A stretch of DNA of 64,000 nucleotides from Mytilus edulis. Taxonomy: Eukaryota; Mollusca; Bivalvia; Mytilida; Mytilidae. Location: the NCBI RefSeq assembly GCF_963676685.1, contig NC_092353.1, positions 14,264,361 to 14,328,360 on the forward strand, read 5' to 3'. The notes under the pieces are model-generated. The model searched no databases. It was given only the letters and a program-made list of their open reading frames with translations, and was not told the DNA's origin. This document shows positions 24,742-37,700 of the stretch, one piece after another. Position 1 is the first letter of the stretch, and every line of letters starts with the position of its first letter. Made by a program: the position numbers and the translations under genes.

Positions 24742-27127
24742 TCAGAGGAAAACTTTGATTCTGGAAGTAATGCCGACTCTACACTGAGGACAATTTGTCA
24801 GTGCGGAAGTGCATTGCAAACATGATGTGAAATGTCCACATGGCATGATCACAACATTTGCGGAGGTATCCATACAAATCTTGCACATCAACGTTTCTCT
24901 AAGCTGACGAACTTCTTGTTCTAAAAATAAAATATGTTTTGTACTTCCTTATATCTTTTCAAAAGTATTTTCGTATACACAAAATTCTTTTTCTTTACTT
25001 TTGAAATGTATACAGACTGTAGCTGAGAAAATAGTCCAATAATAAAATCAATTTATTTACAAGATGTAAATCGATTTGTTAAGTTTATTTTTAGCCATTA
25101 TAAAACCTTTAAAAAATATCAAAAAGGAGTATGCAATGTGAAACTATTTTCAAAAATAATTAAATACGAAAATGTTTTATTTATTTGTTAATTCGTTCTT
25201 GTATTTACTCAAAATTTACATACCAATACGTTGAATGTAACTGGGAGTTCTTTCTTCCATCGATTGGTCAGGTACATTGACATCTTGTCTTTGCTGTGTT
25301 GATTCTTCTGCAATATGATCAACAACTGTCAAGTCAAGAAGTCGATTTGTGAGTTGGCTGATATCAACACTCCTTAAACCGCTGTTTGTTTCGTGACAAA
25401 ACTGATATGCTCTTTGGATGGAATCCATGTCGTACCCTAAATTCAGGACTGACTGGATATCAGCTGCTAGCCTGTCGACATTCTCATTTGAAGTACTATG
25501 TACGCTTGCTCTTTCGTCCTAAAAGTGAAACATTTTAAATCAAGTTAAGCCATAATATGTGCCTGATAATCGGACATTCCAGTATCGTATAGACATCTTT
25601 TGTCATGATCACTTATTGATTTACCAGAGCGAATGATTAAGTTAAGTTTTGCTAATAAAAAAAATATCAAAAATGTGTACCTACGCAAACACCAAATAAT
25701 ATATCAAAAACATTTCTATAAATATAACACTAATATTTCTGATATTTTTTTTTTATTTGATTTTTCTATAATTCTACAATAACAGATATTTTACTTTAAT
25801 GTAGTATTTTAAGTAGGTACATAACGAAAATTGTAATTGTCTATAATTGTTTTATAATCTTTCCCAAACAAACACATTTAAATACTTACGTGGTGTTCAT
25901 GAATTCTTGGTTGTTCCAGAAAGTCACAGCTAGATGATTTACGCATATGTTCTGTTAACGGGTCCTGTCCATGTTTCCAGTTCTTTATCAGAACTCCACA
26001 AGAAAAGCATCTTACAAAATCTTTATGACCTAAATATAAAAGTTACACAGTTTATATGGGATCCTTAAACGGTTCAAAACCACAGGCAATTGTTTTGGTA
26101 CAAACGTTATCAAGATACATAATAAAAAATTTAAGTAGATATATTTTTGGTTTTTTTTTTCAGTAACAATTCTTTTAAAAATAATGAATTCAACGTTTTA
26201 GAAAAACCAAGAAACGTTGTGTGCATGATTAGACAAACAACATAACACTAAGAAATATTCATTTAAATAAAAGAAACTCTTCACGGCTTCATTGGAATAA
26301 AATATGAAAATAACACTTAATAAATTGCATCATTAAGCTTTCAATTAAAATCATGCAAATTTTCTAATTGTACATTTTTCTATGTTATAATGTATTCCAA
26401 TTAAACATTTCAGAAGTTGAATATCCAGTCAAGATTTCCTCAATTTATGTGATAACTTGGTATTAGTCATACATAAAGATGTCTGATATTGCTTTAATAT
26501 GTTATATGACACTAGAATAAAATATTCAGTCTGTCTGTCATTCTATCAGTCTGTTTATATTAATTTTAATCAATAAATTGAATTAAAAAAAAGTCCAAGT
26601 TTGAAGAAAGGTACAGAAAAAAATATCAAAAAAGTGTCATCTGAAGCCAACATAATTGAATAATTTAGCGTGCCAGTTGAATTACAAATGATTGGCTTCG
26701 TACCTTTCGTGTAATGTTATTAACATGAACCATAAGACACCAGTTAAATATTATCATTTCAAATGCTATTATGATTAAAAACTTACCCGCATAAAAAAAT
26801 CCGGCTTCAGCTAAGTGATTAACACTTTGTCCAGTCGGAATCTGGGAACAGTTGAACGATTGTTTTCTTGTCATGTATGATGAATATTCTCTGTGTCTAA
26901 TTCCTTTCCTAGGAAGTCCATGGTGTTGCCTTTGTTGAACAGTTCTCTGAAATTTAAAAATTAATTCAATTAGTTATATGTAAAGCTATTATACAGAACG
27001 TACGTACACGTGTTAAATTTTAGTAGCTGCGAAAATATAATGCCCTCGTAAACTATAAGCAATGTGATGATTTTAGATGATTTTAGAAAAAACAATTATT
27101 CAGTAAATTTCTTACTTCATAACCCAT
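24742..27127 (-). CDS. Inhibitor-of-apoptosis protein, BIR-UBA-RING, complete, five exons
   Basis: Exons by eye on the minus strand: 27127-27116 (MGYE, then GTAAGA), 26946-26787, 26029-25890, 25518-25224, 24920-24742 with stop TGA at 24744-24742. Lengths sum to 786 bases, 261 residues, all phases agreeing. One BIR (about residues 34-97) is split by the phase-1 intron at AGFFYAG; ligands are C65, C68, H85, C92. A UBA lies about 120-146 (ADIQSVLNLGYDMDSIQRAY). The C-terminal RING has ligands C215, C218, C230, H232, C236, C239, C246, C249 and ends RIKVFL, the usual IAP tail. The RING should act as a ubiquitin E3 ligase and the BIR bind partners such as caspases; targets are inference. The BIR has EHMRKSSSC where most have EHxRWFPxC, so its peptide groove may differ. 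Architecture is like BIRC7/8. Same exon plan as the gene at 140-2026. Confidence 0.92.
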
Positions 27128-27169
27128 ATCTTTCTTGATAAAATGTATTTCAAAGTATTGTAGCTACGA

Positions 27170-27190
27170 CTTTAATATATATACATTTCC
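27170..27190 (-). promoter_or_regulatory. Possible TATA box of the complete IAP gene
   Basis: On the minus strand a TATATATA run lies about 50 bases before the proposed ATG at 27127. Its position fits a short leader as at the other IAP gene. The evidence is spacing only. Confidence 0.35.
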
Positions 27191-27687
27191 ATTGCCTTTG
27201 ACCTTTATAATAATAACGTCAGTGTTTTCCTGTTCTAAAAATAGCACATGTTTTTACCCGAACTATATATAAATTTTAACCACTACCGGTTTTTTTTTTT
27301 CGTTTTTTTTTTCGTGCAATGTTTGTTTTGTTTCTTTGTTATCTTTGGAACAGGGAGAAGTATTGCTATTTATACATTTCTTTCTATCAACAATACATAT
27401 GATAAAAACATTTTATATTTGGATACAAGATCACTAATATCAAAAATATCTTTTTGAATCATTTTATAACATGTATAATTATAGTATTTTTTAATTGATT
27501 GTTTCTATCTATAAATCATATTATGTATTGAGCATAGAACAAGAATTGTTGCATGTGTTGATGTCTTTACAATTTTTTTAAATGAATTTAATAAGAGAGT
27601 ACATGGAGTATACATATAGATAGATTTAAATTTTCAATTTAAACGATTTCAGTAATAATTAAAAACCAATTGTTCAGAGAACAATTG

Positions 27688-28860
27688 AAGGTCTTTCCAT
27701 CAAAACAATGTATTTTGATATGAAAGTTGTGAAACTAAGTTTAAAATGTCAATTCAATCGTCAAATGATAGCTTCTAGTACGCTGATTCCAAAACTATTT
27801 GGTTTCCATACATTTTTTTTAAATAAGGGAGATAATTTGTTACTTCCGGTTTGAAAAATGTTACTTACGATTATATTTGAATATTTACTTGACACTGATT
27901 CCAAAAATATCTGGTTCTATATACTTTTATATTAATAAAGTACAAAAAATAGCTACTTCCGGTTTACAAAAGGTCACTTCTGGGTGTTTCTTTCAAGGTT
28001 AAATGGTTTGATACCTTTTTCCAAAAGTTTCATAGCTTTATCATGTATACATATAAAATAAAAGCAAAGGTCAAAATCTAGAACGTCAAATTAAGCTATG
28101 ACCTTGAGATCAATTTCAAGGTCATGAACTAAGGACCTCAAATCAAAAGACCATAGGTCTTAATTATATTTGGTTAATGACTTATATCACCAAACACATA
28201 TTTTTATATACAAGAGGGGAGAAAACTCCCTTTTACGTTCAACGTGCCCTTGCAATAAAAATTTATGTGTTACGACATGTCGCAACTAACAATTTAGTAA
28301 AAATAATTTGTTGATATCTTATACGGTCTTTGGATATAAGTGAAAATAAGCCAAATTCAAATATTAGAATATGACCTTGACCTTTGACCTTGACCTAATT
28401 TTCATTTTCTTGGACCAAGGACCTCAAATCAAAAGATCCTAGGTCTCTATCACTTATGGTTTATAAGATAGAAATGCATATCACTTATATCAGATGCATA
28501 AGGGGAAATAACTCATATGGAGCGGTCATATTGCTTCGGTCAAATAGGACAAATCATGCAAAGGATATAACGAGCAATTTTGTAAAATAAATTTGTTGTT
28601 ATCTTTTACGGTTGCGAAGGAGTTGTGAGCACAAGGAAAACAGTGTTTGGGGAGATAACTCTTACAAAGAAAAGTATTCGGTTATGTAGGGTAAATTTCA
28701 AAAGCGCACAAACTGTTCGATATCATATACCAAATATCAAAGCGACATATTGCCAAACAAATGTTTATCGCAAGAACAAAATTAGGCGGAAGAAAGAAAA
28801 AAAAAAAAAATAATCAGAAGAAAAACAATAGGTCTTTCCACAGAAAAGTGGAAAGACCTA
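27688..28860. mobile_element. DNA element with AGGTCTTTCCA inverted ends, about 1.17 kb
   Basis: Left end GAAGGTCTTTCCATC (27688), right end GTGGAAAGACCTAATTAG (about 28849-28866). The right end is itself a hairpin (GGTCTTTCCAC, loop, GTGGAAAGACC). Inside is a duplicated segment of about 285 bases: GGACCTCAAATCAAAAGACC near 28133 and GGACCTCAAATCAAAAGATC near 28421, each followed by a matching downstream block ending in AATTTGTTG and an ATCTT run. No transposase frame. Target duplication not clear. Confidence 0.6.
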
Positions 28861-29898
28861 ATTAGTCTTTGTTTAGGACAATTATGAATTTTTAGAGGTA
28901 ATTTAAACTGTTAATTTTCCAAGAAAATCAGTGAGTGTAACAGGGTAAGGGTAAGTCAAAAGAAGCTAAGATTTTTTGTGAAATTAGTACATGTAGTAAC
29001 AACCAAGACTTGATGAATAAATATCATTATGATGATAAAAACAACAATACATAAATATACGCTACCGACAGGAGATAGACTCATACAGATTAAATTTATC
29101 ATTTTTTATTATTTTGTAGCACATGTGAGGCTTAACTTTTTTTATCTGATAAAAAAAATGCAGATATATATAGTGGTTAATAAGCACAGGTTCAAAAGTC
29201 ATAAATCGATTGAGAGAAAAACCCATCTGAGTTACAAACTATAACTGAGGAAAACACATCAAGATATATTGTGCATGCCAATCACCCTTAAAAGCAGATA
29301 GATATCTATCATAGATATAGCAAAACTGTATTTCTAAAGGTCAATAATTACTATTTAAAAATATCTATCAAACGAATGTACCTTGTGGTTTTTGTAATTC
29401 TAATATATAGTTGATAAATTTCTAACTGCGAAAATTATTTTTTTACATTAATTATAAAGCCAAGAAATTTATACAAAACGTTGACATTAAATTGCAATGT
29501 TTACATGTTCAATGTTTACGACCTATTGTAAAGCAGTTTCTGGTATAAAATAGTATAGAATAAGATGCTTACCGATATGCAACTGTTTATACTTCGATTT
29601 TTTTAATATGCAAGTGGAATTTATCTAGCCTAAAATAAACATTTAATCGAAAACTTACGGGGAAAACCTACAGCTATAAATAGTCTCCGGGTTTGGAAAG
29701 GTTGAGTCAAGTCATTCACCGTAATTTAAACTGTAACACAGAAGTACAAGTTTAAAAATAGCAATTACCTTAATGAGATGAATTAAAAAAATTACCGGTC
29801 TAGCCAGTTTGGAAAAGAAAATGTTTCGTTTATTTCATCTGCATATTACATACAAGTTAATAAAATATTTGACGTATAATTCAAATTAAATCGATTTA
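28861..29898. other. Noncoding stretch
   Basis: No coding signal. 29185-29270 matches part of repeat family A (AAAAGTCATAAATCGATTGA then AACTGAGGAAAACACATCAA). Confidence 0.5.
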
Positions 29899-32800
29899 AG
29901 AAGAAGAAGAAGAAAAAGAAGAAGAAGATGCTTTATTTCCCTAAAATGGGCTCACAAGGAGCATAATATAATATCATTGTAATATAATATTCTTTTACAA
30001 ATATAATAAACAACACATAGTTACAAACACAAATAAGAAACAACAGTTATCACATATTAGTTTAGTTTAAACATATTTTATTTGCGTAAATGTGCAAAAG
30101 GGATGAGACACAAGTTAATCAAACTTATAAAGTCTTCTCCCATAACAATTTATAACAGTAGAATATTTACAAAGCATGCATACAAACAATACATTATGTA
30201 TATATATATATATAACATATTTGAACTCTGAAAAGATGGTGTGTGATGATGTGAGTGGTAATACACAATATGCATGTATTTGCACTTTATTATGTTCTAC
30301 ATTACACAATTAGAAACCTCTTAGACTCTTTAATAAATTCATATACATTCTTTACAATTCTTTCATTTTCATCATTACTTAAAGACTTATCGCCGGAGGT
30401 TAAGGTGTTCAAATTTAGTAGAGAGTTATCTTGTAACCAATGTAGATTATTAAATAATTTGGTTCTTATATTCGAATAATTAGGACAATAAAAAAAGAAG
30501 TGACGTGAATCTTCGAACTTGGCACCACAACTACAAGACGGATCTGAAATAATGTTGACTCTGTTAAGATCATAGTTCAAAAAAGAAGCTGAGCACCTAA
30601 GTTGTGTCAATATAATATTGAGTTTACGATTGCCAAAGTCATAATGTTTTGGTACTTGGGCTTTTGAATTCAATTTAAGATTTTTTAGTTCGGTTTTAAA
30701 TTTACCTAAAGAGTCAATGTTGCGTGTCACCACATTAAGGTTATTCCACAGTCGTATTGTTGAAGGTATGAAGGACTCTTGGGTCAATGAAAGTCTACAA
30801 AAAGGGTATATTATATCATTCCCATTACGTAATGGATAAACAGCTGTACTTTGGATTGTTGGTGGAATAGAATTGCAAAGATAGGCTGGTGCATTATTAT
30901 GTTGAATATTATAGAATAATTGTAACTTCCTTCTTTCTCTTCGTTCAGCTAGAGTTTCCCAACCAATCTCATCATAAATAATTCTATTACTTGTAAAAAT
31001 AGGAAGACCTGTTACAATTCTGGCTGCCTCAAGCTGCAGCTGTTCTAATTTTTTACAATAAGGGAGCTACCATTTGATTTTTATGGGGGGGCTAGGATGA
31101 AATTTGAAAAAAATAGGCAGGACAGGAGTTTTGAGTAAAAAAAAAGGCAGGATGTGACACTTGCAAAAAAAAAAAGTCAGGACGACAATTTTGGTAAAAA
31201 AAAGTCAGGATAAACTAAAAAAAAAAAGGCAGGACCGATTAGAGTGAAAAATAAAAAGGCAGGACAGAGATTACAGCTAAAAAAAAAATGCAGGACAAAA
31301 TTTTTCATCCTAGCCCCCCCATAAAAATCAAATGGTAGCTCCCTAACCCACACCCATATTATCCCAAACTTCACATGCATATTCGAAAAGCGGTCTTATA
31401 AAAGTCAAGTAAAGCTTTTCTAAGTTGCTCCTACTTATCCTGTACTTTAATTTTCTAAGTACATTTAAATGTTTAGATACATTTTTAATGATATTTTCCA
31501 CATGGGTGTTCCATTTAGCATCTTTACTAAATGTAACACCCAAGTGTTTGTGGAAGTCTGTAACTTCAATCCTCTTACCATTGAAAGTGAAATTCATTTC
31601 TGGAGTTTCAATGTATGAAAACAACATTATTTCGGTTTTTGCTGGGTTAAAGGACATCAGCCATTTCTTAGACCAATCGCTGAGCTCACTCAGGTCGTGA
31701 CTGATCACTGATTGTATTTGTGTCGTGTCACGACTAGAGTAGCCCAGAGATGTATCATCTGCAAATAATCTACATAAAGAAATCAAGTGTTCAGCAATAT
31801 CATTAATATAGATAATAAATAACAGCGGTCCCAAAATAGAACCCTGTGGGACACCAGCTGAAATACTGCAAAGTTCAGAGGAAGATTGTTTAATAACAAC
31901 TCGCTGTTGTCTGTTGTTTAGGTAACTTTGAAACCAATTTAATAAATTTCCGTCAACACCGTATGACTTCATTTTATGTAGCAATCACTTTATCGAATGC
32001 TCTAGAAAAGTCACAAAAAACAAAATAGCTAATTTCTTTATTTTCTAATGAATTTAATATAGAATTATAAATTTCTAAAAGCTGATGAACTGTCGAATAT
32101 TTTGGCAGAAAACCAGACTGGTATTCATATATTAACTTATTTCTATGTAGGTGATTGAAGACATGTTTATAAACAACTCGCTCCATTATTTTCACTACAC
32201 AACTTATAAGCGATATTGGCCTATAGTTAGATGGTAACGAACTATCTCCCTTTTTAAAAAATGCTATTACATTAGCAATCTTCCAGCTGGTGGGAAATTT
32301 ACATTGTTGTAGGGATTTATTAAATATTATTTTTAAGGGAATTGCTATTTTTTCAGGACACATTTTCAGCATTTTATGGCTTATGACATCTGGACCAGAT
32401 GCCTTATTAGGATCTAAAGTTTTAATTATATCGACTATTTCATCTATTTCAATTACTAAATCTTTTAAAAAAATATTTGTTCTTGGCTTAATTTCGGGTA
32501 TGGGAACACCTTCCTCCTCTAGGGAAGAAATCAGACTAAAATATTTATTTAGCAGATTACATTTCTCGTCGTCTCCGTACACTACATCTTCCATGCTTTC
32601 ATCGTGAATAATATTATTAAGTGGGGGTAAATCACCAGAACCTTTATTTGATTTTATAAGCATTTTCATTAGTTTGACTTCCAATAAGTTTTAGGGTTAG
32701 CCACGTTATTTAAGATAAGATTATCCAAACTTCTTTCAAATTTTTCTTTTGCAGCTTTTTTTCATATTATTTACTCTGTTCCTCTGCTTTTTGTATTTAT

Positions 32801-33090
32801 TGATATCACAATCTTTTTTAGTTTTTAAGGCTTTTTTACGAAATCGGTCTCTTCTACGAATTTCTCTCCTTAATTCATTGTCAAACCACGGTCGGTCATT
32901 GTTTCGTATATAAACATGTCGAGTTGGGATGTTTTGCCTGGCTATGCCTAGTAGTTTTTGAGTAAATGTATTGCACATCTCGTCAACATCCTCAACATCA
33001 GAAAAAAGTTCATCCCAACTGACAGAATCAAGGTCTAAAGAAAATTTATTTAGATCTGCTTTATCGTACAACCAATTTTTTATACAAACA
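29899..33090 (-). pseudogene. LINE (jockey-like) retrotransposon, 5'-truncated and frameshifted
   Basis: Minus strand. 33071-32736 is the linker after the endonuclease (RPWFDNELRREIRRRDRF). 32684-31974 is the start of the RT (NYRPISLISCVVKIMERV, FCDFSRAFDKV). 31984-31346 has AGVPQGSILGPLLFIIYIND and the catalytic FADDTSLGYSS. 31060-30302 holds the C-terminal region (LEQLQLEAARIVTGLP, PAYLCNSIPPTIQST, and a CSCGAKFEDSRHFFFYCPNY zinc-knuckle-like block) and the stop. Frameshifts lie near 32751, 32690 and 31985, the last losing about 11 bases where WHKG is expected after FDKV. The 3' UTR ends with an AATAAA and a (TTC)n tail at 29928-29899. The endonuclease is absent. Clade is jockey-like by motif style only. 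A 283-base MITE splits the frame at 31061-31343. Confidence 0.9.
31061..31343. mobile_element. 283-bp MITE inserted in the LINE, TA target duplication
   Basis: Ends are (A)GGGAGCTACCATTTGATTTT and the inverse, AAAATCAAATGGTAGCTCCC, next to seven-G and seven-C runs. TA stands at 31059-31060 and 31344-31345. Taking out the element plus one TA gives back the LINE frame without a break (GVG, Y, CKKLEQ). The interior is a run of A-rich spacers with GGCAGGAC-like blocks. No reading frame. The ends share ACCATTTGAT with the elements at 2954 and 40395. Confidence 0.92.
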
Positions 33091-33663
33091 TATTAGTATA
33101 TATATATATATAAAACCTTTGTCTCAGGCACACCTCTGGAAAGTAACAAAAAAGAATACTGTGAGTAGGCTAAATATATCTAGCTGAACTGCAAGAGGCA
33201 CCAAGGGACGGTGATATATGGCATGGTGGGTGCATATTAAAATGTGTATCGGGACATTAATGACATGGTAAGATATTGTAAGAAGTTGCACATAAATGGT
33301 ATGTCATCCTCGTGCCTGGTGCAGAGGAGTCAGTACTATTTAAAGTGACACAACTGCAAGAGGCACCAAGGGACAATGTTAATTGACATGCCAATGTGCA
33401 CAAATTACAAAAAAGATAAAATACATACTTCATGTACTTGGTCGGTTTTATTATAGTTGTCAGAAGATGTTCAAGTGGCGAATTCATAAGTTGCACAAAT
33501 TGCATCAAAATGGAGAAGCAACCTAGCGTCGACTGAAAACATATATCTATAATATTTTTAGAAATGAAGCAGGTATATAAATACAAATACATGTACTGTA
33601 TTGGCGGTTAATCATCTTTCAAATTCATAGTCACTTGTCTCTGAAAAAATCCTATAACTATAC
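33091..33663. other. Noncoding stretch with a small duplication
   Basis: A TA microsatellite is at 33095-33113. The phrase CTGCAAGAGGCACCAAGGGAC occurs at 33190 and 33354, so a segment of about 165 bases is duplicated. No gene seen. Confidence 0.5.
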
Positions 33664-34740
33664 AGTTCGCCAAAAGTTAAGCACCATCTATTTTTATCGC
33701 ATCAATTTTCTTTCCAATTTGAAAAATAAATTGTTCCTCGAAAAAAGAAAACATTCATGTAGCAGTTTTGCTAACATACACCATGAACAAACCACGAATA
33801 TAATTTTGCATTTAGGTTTTGCGTTCATAGAAAATGTGTAAATTACACAAATCAGAAACGGGATTTAAGTTTCACTGCGATTTTTTTTTACAACAATTAA
33901 TCACCCACTACCATTAAAGTTTTCTACAAATAATCTTTTGCATGTTCGCCAAATTAAATGTCAATATTTGAGTCAATAGCATGTGTTACAACCTCTTGTA
34001 CATTTCCATAACACGACGTCGTCTCGTACTCGGTTCAAGCCTTCAAACCTTTAGTTGAGGAAATCTATTCCATTCATCAACAACTGCCACCTTTGATTCG
34101 ACAAAATTTTGTGAAGTTGTTTCTCTGCAATTGAGATTTCTGCCAATTGCATCGATCCCAGACATGTTCTATAGGGTTTATGTCTAGGAACATGGAAGGC
34201 CAAAAAATAGTGTCAATGGCTTTTTGTTCTTTAAACCCGATTACAATCCTTGTTCTGTGTGGTCTAGCGTTGTCGTCAATGTACAAGGGTCTTGACCATG
34301 TTGACGCAAGTGGGGGATAATCAAAATGAGGGACTACAATGTTTTAGGGCACCAACTCTCTGTATGTCTGTCCGTTTATGTTATCCTGCAAAATATGCAT
34401 AACCAGCTAAAAACTGCATAAGAAGCCACCCCGTACTTTAACACCACCAGCACCGAATGCAGTCATTGGGCAAATGTTGTTTTCGTCATATGCGTTTTAT
34501 TTTCCCGCAAAATACGTATAATGGCGTCTACTGGTCGTAACAGAAAACGACTCTCATCTGGTCAATGAGTGTTTTACCAGCTTCTCATGTTCAAGTATAG
34601 ATATACAGTATCCCATTGAACCTGACTGTACAGTACCTGCCTGTAAGGGAAGGTCTCTTAACAACACGACTTGCTCTTTCGTTGCCTCTAAGAAGTCGAC
34701 GGACCAATGTTCAAACACTTACACGACCACCTGGAGACAC
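33664..34740 (-). pseudogene. Decayed Tc1/mariner transposase and right end
   Basis: Minus-strand frames give GRVSV and RRLLRGNERA near 34735, then DDNARPHRTRIVIGFKEQ and IDTIFWPSMFLDINPIEHVW at 34077-34286, the C-terminal catalytic part of a Tc1-type DDE transposase. Many stops lie between. The block CAAAAGTTAAGCACCATC at 33671 looks like the terminal inverted repeat; the same motif, inverted, is at 51030-51055. The N-terminal DNA-binding region is absent, cut off where a Penelope-like tail begins at 34741. Confidence 0.8.
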
Positions 34741-34803
34741 ATAAAATTGAGAAAGGAAATGGGGAATGTGTCAAAGCGACAACAACCCGACCATAGAGCA
34801 GAC
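34741..34803 (-). repeat. Penelope-like element 3' end fragment
   Basis: AAATTGAGAAAGGAAATGGG, then AATGTGTCAAAGCGACAACA and ACCCGACCATAGAGC. This matches the extreme 3' tail at 8124-8190 and, inverted, 59200-59280. A 3'-anchored stub this short is typical of a truncated target-primed insertion. Confidence 0.65.
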
Positions 34804-35279
34804 AACAGTGTATTTGTAAACGCGCAGATGCCCTTTAATAAAAAAAAAAGTTGCTTGACTGCTTTATCGGTGTTCAATCTTTTATAATCCTGGTACCTTT
34901 GATAACTATTTTATTAAGAAACAAGTGTGGACACAGATGAGTGTGGATAGTATGTTTGGATGTTTGACAGTGTTTTATGATAAATGTAGTTCTATGATTT
35001 TCCTATATGTGTTGTTAACTGTGTTGCACGATGACAACCAACCGGAGCATTAGGAGTATTGTTTATTTTATATTTAGTTTAGTTTTTATGTTCAAGACAG
35101 GCATGGAAGAGACACTAATTGCATTAGTTACCAAATGATTATGATAGAATATGTTCCACATCTTTGATTTTGGATACATTTTATAGTTAGGAGAGCAACA
35201 CATAATAGGTTCAATTTTTCGTGATTTTTTTAAATTGGGAGATGCCATCAGAGATATGATATCTGAGAACATGATATAA

Positions 35280-35545
35280 GGAGCCTGTAATTCAGTGGTT
35301 GTCGTTTGTTTATGTGTTACATATTCGTTTTTTCTTTATTTTTTGTACATAAATAAGCCTGTTATTTTTCTACTTTGAATTGTTTCACATTGTCATTTCG
35401 AGACCTTTTATAGCCGACTATGCTGCATTAGCTTTGCTCATTGTTGAAGGTTGTGCGGCGACCTGTAATTGTTAATTTCTATGTCATTTTGGTCTGTTGT
35501 GGAGAATTGTCTCATTGGCAATCATATCACATCTTTTTTAATATG
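35280..35545 (-). repeat. Interspersed repeat family B, minus orientation
   Basis: Ends with GAATTGTCTCATTGGCAATC then ATATCACATCTTTTTT, the inverse of the family B head. Inside are TTATAGCCGACTATGC and TTGTTAATTTCTATGTCATT, inverses of blocks in the copy at 22060. Confidence 0.75.
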
Positions 35546-35584
35546 TATTTGCTAACTATTTGTATGGTTCTAATTATATATACT

Positions 35585-36742
35585 GAGTGCCAATGAAAAC
35601 GCAACACTTGGTTTTTCAAAAATAAAATTTATATTAGAAATCATAATCTTTCAAACTGAATTGTTCTTGAAAATTAACAATTCTAACAATAGATCGATAT
35701 CAAACAAAAATGTTTCATTGTCATCTTTCGGGCGCAATAGATAAACGAAACATCCAATGTCGAATCATCAAATCACAGTCCTAACTAAAAATGTTACAAC
35801 CCCGTTGTGCAGCGCAATCTCGACAGCGACGTGGAATTGATCATCCAGGACGTTTAATGTGATCTCGAGGAATGTTATTCCACTTGTCCTGTAAAGCAAA
35901 CTTAAGCTGACTTTATGATATTGGTGGTGGTTTTCATCGTCTAAACCATGTCAAATCTGATGCAAAATTTGCTCTATCGGACCTAAATCTGGGGAAACGC
36001 ACGACTTTTGGCCAAGGCTGGTGCCAAACGTCTATGTAACCACCACTGATGATTTTTGGTACATAATGAATGATTTTTGGTCTACAGAATTCGATGTTTA
36101 CACCAGACAGCCGTTTAGATGTCGACTGTGGTCCTCTTTAACCGTTGAATTTCTGCGCAAATGGTGCTTTACTGAAATTGCTCCATAGGATCTACCGTGA
36201 CCACCATTGAACTCACGTGACCTTTGGACATCCATCAGAGTCGATATCGGATATGTTAAAGACCAAATGTATCGGTTTTGCTGAGCGTTTCTTGCTTTTT
36301 GAACCCCGGGAAGTGGCTTATCATTAACTGATCCATTTTTGTTGAATTTGTTGATGATTTGGGTTATTGTATGCTGTGAAAGGCTTCATTGGATCATGCC
36401 CGAAACTGCATGTCGCTGGTTGTCAGAAAGTCCTGGCATTTACTCAGATGTTGATTGCAGTTTCCTTACAATAAGAGTGGGAAAATTCATGACATTAGCC
36501 AAGCTTTAAATGACAAAATCGTGAAAATGGTGCGTATGTTGAAAAGCGGTGAACTTGGTTTATGTCCGTTCAAAATAACCCTTACTTTGCATTTGTTCCA
36601 AAAATCACCCAACCCTAAAGTTGTCGACAATTGTCTTTAAAGTCATTTTCAACCAACTTTACAAAGTTCTAATATAAAATAAATAAAAATTATCAGACTT
36701 TTTTGAAAAACAAAAGTGTTGCGTTTTCATTGGCACTCAGTA
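35585..36742 (-). mobile_element. Tc1/mariner-type transposon with both ends, decayed transposase
   Basis: Terminal inverted repeats read CTGAGTGCCAATGAAAACGC then AACACTT at 35585 and the inverse at about 36715-36742. TATA sequence on both sides fits a TA target. Total about 1.16 kb, a normal Tc1 length. On the minus strand, remnants of the transposase C terminus can be read near 35810-35900 (LQDKWNNIPRDHIKR, then IPRRCRDC), with frameshifts and stops through the rest, so it is inactive. Confidence 0.85.
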
Positions 36743-37700
36743 TATCTTTTTGGTGGCTTGTCAGTATCATTAGTAAAACACCTTAAAATGTTGAATTGAT
36801 CCTCAGATTAGAAGACATTTATTGGTTTTTAGTAATGACAATGCCTAACATGATGCTTGGGCCTGATGAGCTAGAAAGTAAGCTTCTGTGCTGTTTTCTA
36901 TCAATTCTTTGATAATATCTCCTTCAAAGCTGGTGAAAGCAAAACAAATTTGGTCAATGGACAAATAATGTTTGGTTCAAACAAAAAAAAATGCTTTTAT
37001 CTCCCTGTTACTTACATTGTACATAGAAATGATAATACTTGGAGACATCCTTGTACATGAGAGTTGTCTGTAAAATCTTTATTTCACAAAGAATGAATTG
37101 CATAACAATGAACTGAGCTCAAAGCAAAGCACTTTAATAATACACTTTGACCGAGAGCTCAATCCAGTGATATACTTTGTACTACAGGTCCTTCATGAAC
37201 ATCCATCAACCAGAACCATATCTCAATAACATGCCATTCTACATGGTTGGATCAGAAGTCCTGAAAAAGACATGATTTTTTTTTTATTGTATTTAAAGTA
37301 TATTTGCATACATGTAGGTTAAAACTTTCACAAATTGGTGGTATAATCATTCAGTGTCTGGCAACTATCAATCGCTTCATGCACAAACTGATATAGGTTG
37401 AGCATGAGTGCCCCTCTGTTGGAAATAAAAATATACCTCCACCTAATTTTAGTCAACTGATGAAGAAACATTCAAAACTATAAAATGTTATCAAAGACTT
37501 GTCAGTGTCTATATAATAGCTATTCACCATCGCCACTGAATCAGTGATATATGTACACATAAATACATGTAAGACTAAAATTAAAGTACATATATAAGAC
37601 TAAAACTGACATTCGGTCTTTACCTTCATTCTCCAAGTCGTGTTCAAATCTGATTCATGATAAAATAAAAATTATAACCAATGAAATCAAAGGTAAATTA
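36743..37700. other. Noncoding stretch
   Basis: No coding signal and no repeat matched within the window. Confidence 0.4.
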
